15,786 nucleotides of DNA from Paramarasmius palmivorus (Eukaryota; Basidiomycota; Agaricomycetes; Agaricales; Marasmiaceae). Position 1 is the stretch's first letter. The number at the start of each line of letters is the position of its first letter. A program made the position numbers and the translations under genes. The stretch is taken from assembly GCA_037176845.1 (NCBI GenBank), contig JAYKXP010000385.1, positions 1-15,786 of the forward strand. Direction: 5' to 3'. Shown piece by piece: positions 10,461 through 15,786 of the stretch. The notes under the pieces were generated by a model. That model saw nothing but the letters and a program-made list of their open reading frames with translations. It was not told where the DNA came from and searched no databases.

Positions 10461-12425
10461 ATGCAGCCCAACAATCAACGTAAGTTGACATTCATTTAAT
10501 TTTTTTTTCCCTTCCACCACCACGACATGGATACTCTTGCCAGGGAATCCAAGCCGAAATCACCTTCACCCTCTTGTTCGTGTGGATACCCTCGCCAGGG
10601 AATCCGACAACCTCTCTTTTCTTCCTGATCGTTTTTTAAAACTCAACGATACACACACATAGAGGCGATTCACAAGCTCTTCGACCCCTCAGAGGTAATT
10701 CAACGTCTGGTGGCCTCCTTACCGGCAAGCTAACGCACATTTTAGACACGTAGTGGTCAGTCATACTCGCCCTACCTCGCCGGTGTTGATGAAGAGCTTG
10801 AAGCTCTTCTTCTCCGAGCCTTTCTGATAGCGGAAGACCCTGAAAACGAGTCCCCTCTGTCGACACCCCCTTCTTCACCCCCTAGCACCCCTCGACTCTC
10901 ACCCCAAGCTTTAGAAGACCCTCAACCATCACCGGCTGTGGAAGAGCCCCCCGACACCCCACTTACACCCCCTCTCGAACGAGTGCAGCGCTCTCAGACC
11001 ACAGAACACCCATCTCGAAAACGTCGCATCAAGAGCTCAGCAGAGGTAGCGCGAGAGAAAGCTAAAAGCAAGCAGGCGAGACGCAAAGCGCGGCGCTCTG
11101 AGACCTCAGTCGTCTTCTCCCGGCAGCCCGAATATCTCGTTCAGCACAGTCTCCGGGCATCGATACTCCAGGCGGCTCAAGTTGTTCAGCAAACGTTTAA
11201 TATTAGCCGGGACTTTCATCCAGCGCAGTCGGGGTTTCTTGGCTTGGAGAAGGACCTTCCCGAGAAGCGGGATTACACTCTACAAGAGCTCACGGATCCA
11301 GAAGGGAAGTACAAGTTCAGCAAACTTCCTCACAACCCCGAGTACGTTATCCGGATTTCTTGACCTCACTTATCAGCTCAAATTTTCGTACCTAAGCGCT
11401 TCGCAACCCCTAACAAGTACCAGTGGGGCCGTAATGGGTGTTATCATTCCTGGGCCTCAGCACGACCCTACCTGGGCTGAAAACGTTCAAGAAGCCAACC
11501 AGATGATTGAACGGCTGGGCAAAGTTGCCAAATTCTCCCCGCCACGTCTTACCCAAACCCAACGACTCCTTCTGGCCCAAGGTTTAGGCGGTCCCAATGC
11601 AGCACACGCTCGGCGTGGCCCACACAACTCGTTGGCCTACGGACCATCACTAGGCAACGGGCAAAAGGTACCGAACGTCGTATCACTCCTTTTGGCAGAT
11701 CACTGATTGCCTTGATAGGAACCACAAATGCTCCGCGTGTCCCCGCCAAACCAACCTGTTCTGGACGAAATCCGCAAGAGTCGGGTGTTTCAGCGCTTTG
11801 CGCGCTTCATGTCCTGCAAGTCCTCTTCTCCCGCTCCAACGACCACACACTGATCACAACTTTCAATGCATCAGCCGGATTGCTGGGATGGGCACCGTCG
11901 TTATTCCTCTACTACGCCAGAACGATCGCCCCATTACTCGAAAAACAGCCCGAGCTCCATCTTCCATTCGAAAAATGTATCTTTACCGCCTTCACCGTCA
12001 ACTTCGGTCCTCGCACGGTCTGCTACCCCCACCGCGACGTCAAGAACCTTGCTTTTGGTTGGTGCGGTATAACCGCATTGGGCGATTACAATTGGGCAAC
12101 AGGCGGACATTTCGTCCTCTGGGACCTGAAGCTGGTAGTTGAATTTCCTCCAGGCACCACCATCCTCATTCCCTCGGCGATGGTTTGTCATTCCAACACC
12201 GCCATCGGTCCTTCAGAAAAACGTTATTCGTTTGCCATGTACACCGCAGGAGGACTCTTCCGTTGGGTTGAGCACGGGTTCACACCTGAGAAGGTGTATC
12301 AAACCACTCGAACCCGAGCTCAAGCGGTCGTCGAAGGCAAAGATCGCTGGACTTCAGGCCTTGCCCTATTCTCGACCCTTGACCAGCTTGGCAAAATTGG
12401 CGGAAAGAGCACTGGTGCTAAGTAA
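10461..12425 (+). CDS. TET/JBP-family 2-oxoglutarate/Fe(II) dioxygenase, KDZ-associated
   Basis: Six exons: 10461-10479, 10663-10694, 10746-11341, 11397-11667, 11719-11815 and 11875-12425, giving 521 residues in a clean frame. Residues ~40-130 are Pro/Ser-rich, followed by a basic Lys/Arg region (~110-155) likely to bind DNA or direct nuclear import. The catalytic domain is C-terminal: the HxD iron motif is H391-R-D393 in CYPHRDVKNLAFGWCGITAL, the distal iron ligand is H444 in AMVCHSN, and R455 in EKRYSF is placed to bind 2-oxoglutarate. GGHFVLWDLKLVVEFPPGT and AGGLFRWVEHGF are hallmarks of the fungal family. Relatives oxidise 5-methylcytosine in DNA, so this enzyme may counter methylation silencing of its element. 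The fourth and fifth introns (11668-11718 and 11816-11874) flank a 97-nt exon; the fifth has a GC-AG donor (GCAAGT). All key residues are present, so it looks functional. Confidence 0.92.
10529..10605 (+). repeat. Two copies of a 22-bp motif inside the first TET/JBP intron
   Basis: GGATACTCTTGCCAGGGAATCC at 10529-10550 (written in part: GGATAC..GCCAGGGAATCC) recurs at 10584-10605 with two changes, 33 bp apart. Both lie in the 183-nt first intron (10480-10662), which is over three times the length of the other introns. The duplication explains part of that extra length. Confidence 0.7.
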
Positions 12426-12478
12426 CTCATGTCCACTATAGCCCTGTATATGTCGTCATGTATTCTTTTTATTAGTCG

Positions 12479-12484
12479 AATAAA
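12479..12484 (+). terminator. Candidate polyadenylation signal of the TET/JBP gene
   Basis: AATAAA lies 54 bp after the stop codon, in an AT-rich stretch of the 163-bp gap shared with the convergent small basic gene. Fungal signals are loose, so this is suggestive only. Confidence 0.45.
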
Positions 12485-12588
12485 CCTGTCATGTTGCGTT
12501 AAACGTTTATAACACTTCCCATAAGGGTACCTGTTCTCAGTGTAGCAACCACAAATTACATTTGGTTCTTGGTTCTAAGTACCACATT

Positions 12589-13386
12589 CTATTCCGGTAT
12601 TGACGAAGTGCCATTTATCCATCCTTCAACTGACGCCCTCTGGAATTGAAGTTTTTTGGCACGGAATGCTTTGCCCAGATCCTCATCTGGGTCTAGCGCC
12701 GTCATCTCCATGTTGACGATGCAATCGAGGATGCACTTGACCTGTTTGGTCAGATTGTGGGCCCGGAAATAGTCTTCATTCGCCCCTTTCTCCTGTAAAA
12801 CGTCGCCTTCCAGTCGGTAACATGTCTTCATGAAATCGTTGATGTGCGACTCAGCGGATTCTAGCACGAAACGGGCAGAGGATTCGCTTGAGGGAAACTG
12901 AGAGATGTATTGAATGCACAACTGTTCCAAGAAGCGAGACGGAAGTCCTTGGGTGTATCTGGCGAGCGATTCGGACACACGCTGGAAATCAGCCTCTAAT
13001 CTGGTGTAAGTCTTCAAGTTAGGTAGGTCTGCGGGACGAGAAGTCGAGACGTACCTTGAGTTTTTTCGCTCCTGCTTGCGTACCGCACTTGATCCCCCAC
13101 TTTCCTTTTCATTTCGCCGCTCAGTGCGTTCCTTCAAACTGGAGCTAGTCAGATATAAGAAAGTCACAATAGAAAGGACCCACCGAGCTATCTCATCCTC
13201 TCTGGCCGCTAGCTGGCGGGCTGCCTTTTTCCAGGCCAAGATGTTTTCACGGTGTCTGGTCGGCCAATGATCAATACGAGGAAGGTGAATGGTAGGGCCC
13301 ACTAACCTCGCATAGTGCCTGGCAGACTTTTCTCGATTCTCTTTTCGTCTTGCAGCGACAGATTTGCGGACTTTTGCCCAAGGCAT
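12589..13386 (-). CDS. Small basic KDZ-associated protein of unknown function
   Basis: Four exons, 13386-13307, 13255-13184, 13144-13055 and 13000-12589, give 217 residues. The introns are 51, 39 and 54 nt, each a multiple of three, so the unspliced frame is also open and unspliced models would wrongly insert hydrophobic or low-complexity pieces. After splicing the first ~85 residues are almost continuously basic and charged (ARRKENREKSARHYARHREN, then AWKKAARQLAAREDEIARS), like a bZIP-type basic region or a long charged helix. The C-terminal half is helical-looking and ends in AFRAKKLQFQRAS. I recall similar proteins with a basic head and a final KxLxFQ-like motif beside Agaricomycete KDZ genes, with no known function. 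DNA binding or assistance to the transposase is an inference. It is convergent with the dioxygenase gene, and no disruption is visible. Confidence 0.72.
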   Translation of the reverse strand: MPWAKVRKSVAARRKENREKSARHYARLVGPTIHLPRIDHWPTRHRENILAWKKAARQLAAREDEIARWVLSIVTFLYLTSSSLKERTERRNEKESGGSSAVRKQERKNSRYVSTSRPADLPNLKTYTRLEADFQRVSESLARYTQGLPSRFLEQLCIQYISQFPSSESSARFVLESAESHINDFMKTCYRLEGDVLQEKGANEDYFRAHNLTKQVKCILDCIVNMEMTALDPDEDLGKAFRAKKLQFQRASVEGWINGTSSIPE

Positions 13387-13624
13387 GATTTGGGAGGAAA
13401 GAAGTAAAAATGGCAAAGTGGATGTACTTCCCAAGTAAGGATCACAGCAACAAGCGCTGAATCTCCGTAGTCCATATTACCTTCGAACACGATTTTCTGA
13501 CCAAATGAAACTACCTCGGAAATTGTACAATTCCAGAGGCACTATGGAAGGAGCTCAATCTATGAAATATTTAAGAAGAAACTGTCCTCCATGAAGAGCT
13601 ATTCACAAAAAAGTGGTCGCAGAC

Positions 13625-14167
13625 TCAGCGTTTGTTTGAGCGCTTATGCACGCTCGTGAAATATCGAGATTCAGCGCCCTTGATGTAGGTAGTCACAGTG
13701 GCCAAGACAGAGCGGATTTCAATGGTCTTATTACTCTGATAGTATAGACATGTGCCAAAAGGTTTACAAGGAATGACTAAGTACCCTAGTTCTCTCCAAC
13801 TGCCAACGATGTCGTCTACAACCGAGGTCGGGGAGGTAAAGGTGATATACCATTGCCCGATTGCTTGCGTTTCCAGGCCGGTTCAAAAGGGATCCAATGT
13901 GTGATTTCGTTTAGGGGGTCGGTATGCACGGAACTGTGTGCTCGACGGAGAGCATCCGCTGCTCTGTGCCAGTAGAGAACGACCTCTTCGCCAGAGGTCG
14001 GGCCGCCTGAGATACAATGTATAATCCTGCAATTGTCATGTCCGTGAAGATCTTCAACGAATAACTGGATAAACGTACGGCGAAATGAAACGCAGCCTCG
14101 CCAGACATTTCTCCACTGCTAGTCGATGCTCCTCGCGGCTGGGGTGTACTACGACAGCTGACGACAT
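13625..14167 (-). CDS. Hypothetical protein, spliced, with a frame change near 13870
   Basis: Exon 1 (14167-14079) opens MSSAVVVHPSREEHRLAVEK. A canonical 52-nt intron (14027-14078; GTACGT donor, TTGCAG acceptor) joins it to a frame reading GGPTSGEEVVLYWHRAADAL and HTDPLNEITHWIPFEPAWKR. The protein-like reading then shifts to another frame, WYITFTSPTSVVDDIVGSWR through GYLVIPCKPFGTCLYYQSNK, ending at TGA 13627-13625. The shift can be bridged by a 35-nt intron starting at the GTATAT near 13867 or by a one-base frameshift. A likely 5' intron (53 nt, ending just before the start) suggests the leader is spliced too, or that more coding sequence lies upstream. I vaguely recognise the LxYWxRAxxALRRAHSSxHxDPLNEI pattern from Agaricomycete hypothetical proteins; no function is known to me. 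Confidence 0.5.
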
Positions 14168-14484
14168 GGAGTCTACATAATTGATTAATGCCAGACAATA
14201 TAATATAATGGGAGAAAAGCCTTACAGGCAAGATCCTAGGATGGGAATAACGCGGTGCGTGGGGGTGCAAGGTAAAACGCGGGTTGGCATTATTCCTTGT
14301 GTCGCCATCAGAGAGGACCTTTGTCAGCGACTCAAACCGGCGTGCGTTTATCCACCTTTCTTGCTCTTCTACCCCCATCATCTCTACCCTCGAGTTCCCA
14401 ACAACTAACGTGAGTTTTTTTTCTTTCATGCCCTCCCAGATCGATATTTTGACGTCTATACCACAGTCAACGTTGAATATGTAG
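14168..14484. other. Gap between divergent hypothetical genes, mostly leader sequence
   Basis: This 317-bp stretch holds a probable 5' intron of the minus-strand gene (about 14173-14225, GTAAGG to TATGTAG). It also holds a likely plus-strand leader ending at 14409 before a 75-nt intron (14410-14484, GTGAGT to TATGTAG) rich in T. No separate gene is seen. Confidence 0.4.
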
Positions 14485-14966
14485 AACAATGGTTCAGTCG
14501 ACTATCGATGGGGCCCTGCCCCCCGAGCGTGGAAGTCCTGTCAGTGTCCTGGGTGGGGTGATCCCTGTTTGCCGTCGTGTGTGAGTCGTTAAACCTTTTT
14601 TTCATTGTCATATCCCTGATATTGGACTGTGTAGGCAGCGAACGCAACGTGGCGGCATACTGGTCAGGTGTATCCTGATCCGGTATGGGCTTGCCAATGC
14701 TCCAGCTGGGGTGGTTGTTTTGGTACATGCGAGGGCTTCAAAACAGGTCAGAGTCGTTGGCCCTCGCCCCAGGAATATCTTGCCACCCGCAATCGCATGC
14801 TGGCGACAGGATGGGATTACCCCCGCCGCATCTCAGCTGAGCGGGAGTATGAGCTGGCCAAATCGGGCTCTGGATGGGGAGAGTAAGTCTCGTTTCAGCT
14901 ATGATAACTCGTGATAGCTGAACTCGTCACAGGCGTCCGTGGTGTCAAGATTGGGCCAAGCTCTGA
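14485..14966 (+). CDS. Candidate small Cys/Trp-rich protein, 5' end unresolved
   Basis: Exons 14485-14580, 14635-14882 and 14933-14966 are joined by introns of 54 and 50 nt with good signals (GTGAGT to TGTGTAG with CCTGAT; GTAAGT to GTCACAG). The product has PRAWKSCQCPGWGDPCLPSC, then VWACQCSSWGGCFGTCEGF, EYLATRNRMLATGWDYPRRI and a short last exon ending WCQDWAKL before TGA. The paired CQC clusters could bind metal or form disulphides. There is no ATG in this frame in the first exon, so the start lies upstream or this is a fragment. The same exons are also open in a second frame, which starts at an ATG at 14489 and runs to 15096. I prefer the Cys/Trp frame because its composition is more protein-like, but this is not settled. 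The family is not recognised. Confidence 0.4.
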
Positions 14967-15204
14967 ATTCTTTGGAAAAAACCTGATAGGCATGCACTCT
15001 TTTTTTAGTTCACGTTCGTTGTACAATGTATACCGTAGTTGTGACGGCGAAAAAATTTTTTTTGAGGTGATTCGTATCTCGAAAGATCGATTGTGAACCA
15101 TCTTGCCGGCGCCAGGGTGTCGGTGTGGGTCTAGAGCACTGTCGGAAAACCGGAAAAGCCTTATCCTTGGCGCCTGTTTTTTTTGCTCCCTGACGATTAC
15201 AATC

Positions 15205-15714
15205 ATGGAGCGCTTCAGTCACCCTCGACTCCGCCCGGCTCCCCCAAAGTTGACTGGACATAAAGGGCTTGATAGCTTGATCCAAGCGCGCTATAAGGTA
15301 GGTAATTTGGATTAACTTTAAGCAATAATCACTTACTCTTGCCAGGCGGTGCTTTACTTCCCAACTGACGATGAGCCAAGGCTTGTGTGATTGGAGCGGG
15401 ATGATATCGCAAATTTCGATTTTCGGCCTCTGCTCGATCCTGATGCGCAACCGCATGGAGGATCGGCCGATATCAAAGGTATCCACGCAGAGGAACCTAC
15501 GCAGCCAGGGTTTCGGTTGTTTTACTTTGAACAAACGGGTCGTAATAGCTTCCCGGAGAACGACTTCGTCACTCAAGGGCTTGAGGGATTTACAGATGGA
15601 CTCCGACGGCCATGGATTGGTCCACTTGTTGTGATTTGGGACGAAGACGAGGTTTTGAATCGGGAAAATGTAGACGAAAAAAGCGAGGAGATAATAACGT
15701 TGGTTTTACATTGA
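15205..15714 (+). pseudogene. Hypothetical protein interrupted by an in-frame TGA
   Basis: ATG at 15205 opens MERFSHPRLRPAPPKLTGHK. A 48-nt intron (15298-15345, GTAGGT to TTGCCAG) keeps frame into AVLYFPTDDEPRLV, then TGA at 15388-15390. The same frame continues without another stop as LERDDIANFDFRPLLDPDAQ, GFRLFYFEQTGRNSFPENDF and PWIGPLVVIWDEDEVLNREN, ending at TGA 15712-15714. The protein-like sequence on both sides of the stop suggests one ~150-residue protein with a single nonsense change, perhaps Trp TGG to TGA. It could instead be a sequencing error or an undetected splice event. No known domain is recognised. It follows the candidate Cys/Trp-rich gene by about 240 bp, with no gene seen in between. 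Confidence 0.5.
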
Positions 15715-15786
15715 TTTTCATGGCGACCGCATTGATGATAAGTTATTGTAGCGTGATTCACAATTTCTACGAGGAGTTTGTAAGGG

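Larger units (their letters stand above)
6927..13386. mobile_element. KDZ transposon gene cassette (transposase, TET/JBP dioxygenase, small basic protein)
   Basis: Three adjacent genes form a unit that recurs in Agaricomycete KDZ (Kyakuja-Dileera-Zisupton) transposons: a CxC2-headed transposase, a TET/JBP dioxygenase divergent from it by 131 bp, and a small basic protein convergent with the dioxygenase. The coordinates cover only the genes. I could not find terminal inverted repeats or target duplications that mark the element's ends. The left end may have been displaced or removed by the foldback element that abuts the transposase stop. Confidence 0.75.

Noticed and set aside
13145..13183. 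Hydrophobic stretch WVLSIVTFLYL as a membrane segment in the small basic protein
   Set aside because: It coincides with a 39-nt GTGGGT...CTGACTAG intron of in-frame length; removing it leaves a continuous charged region.
13911..14489. 192-codon minus-strand frame
   Set aside because: It reads through two good introns; splicing gives a different and more protein-like frame.
1..15786. tRNA, rRNA or CRISPR array
   Set aside because: No cloverleaf-like cluster, rRNA core motif or regularly spaced short repeats were seen by eye, and the gene structure is eukaryotic.

Overview
The window reads as nuclear DNA of a mushroom-forming basidiomycete (Agaricomycetes). Coding stretches are split by many short introns (mostly 47-60 nt, a few 35-39 nt) with GT-AG ends and CTGAC/CTGAT/CTAAC branch-like motifs. 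The protein families I recognise (KDZ transposase with an N-terminal CxC2-type cysteine cluster, fungal TET/JBP dioxygenase) are typical of Agaricomycetes. All family assignments are from motif recognition by eye; no search was run.

Layout. (1) 150-2771, plus strand: a multi-exon gene of an Agaricomycete-expanded family with no known function. It looks damaged: a T15-A29-T7 tract at 721-771, an in-frame stop and frame changes in its middle third. (2) 2772-3950: no convincing gene; two diverged copies of a short direct repeat. (3) 3951-6915: a ~2.97 kb non-coding foldback element made of two ~1.42 kb inverted arms that nearly meet in the middle. (4) 6927-13386: a KDZ transposon gene cassette with three genes: the KDZ transposase (minus, 9 exons), a divergently transcribed TET/JBP-type 2-oxoglutarate/Fe(II) dioxygenase (plus, 6 exons, 521 aa, all catalytic residues present), and a small basic protein (minus, 4 exons, 217 aa) convergent with the dioxygenase. 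(5) 13625-15714: three smaller gene models of unknown function, two of them with apparent disruptions (a frame change near 13870 and an in-frame TGA at 15388-15390).

How the parts work together. The transposase would move the element. The dioxygenase, of a family that oxidises 5-methylcytosine in DNA, could act on the methylation that silences such elements. The third protein is a frequent neighbour of KDZ genes as far as I recall, but its role is unknown. The transposase seems slightly impaired: its exons sum to one base too many at an A6 run, and its reading frame ends 11 bp from the foldback element's edge, short of the usual C-terminus. The dioxygenase and the small basic gene appear intact, so the cassette may be a non-autonomous or recently damaged copy.
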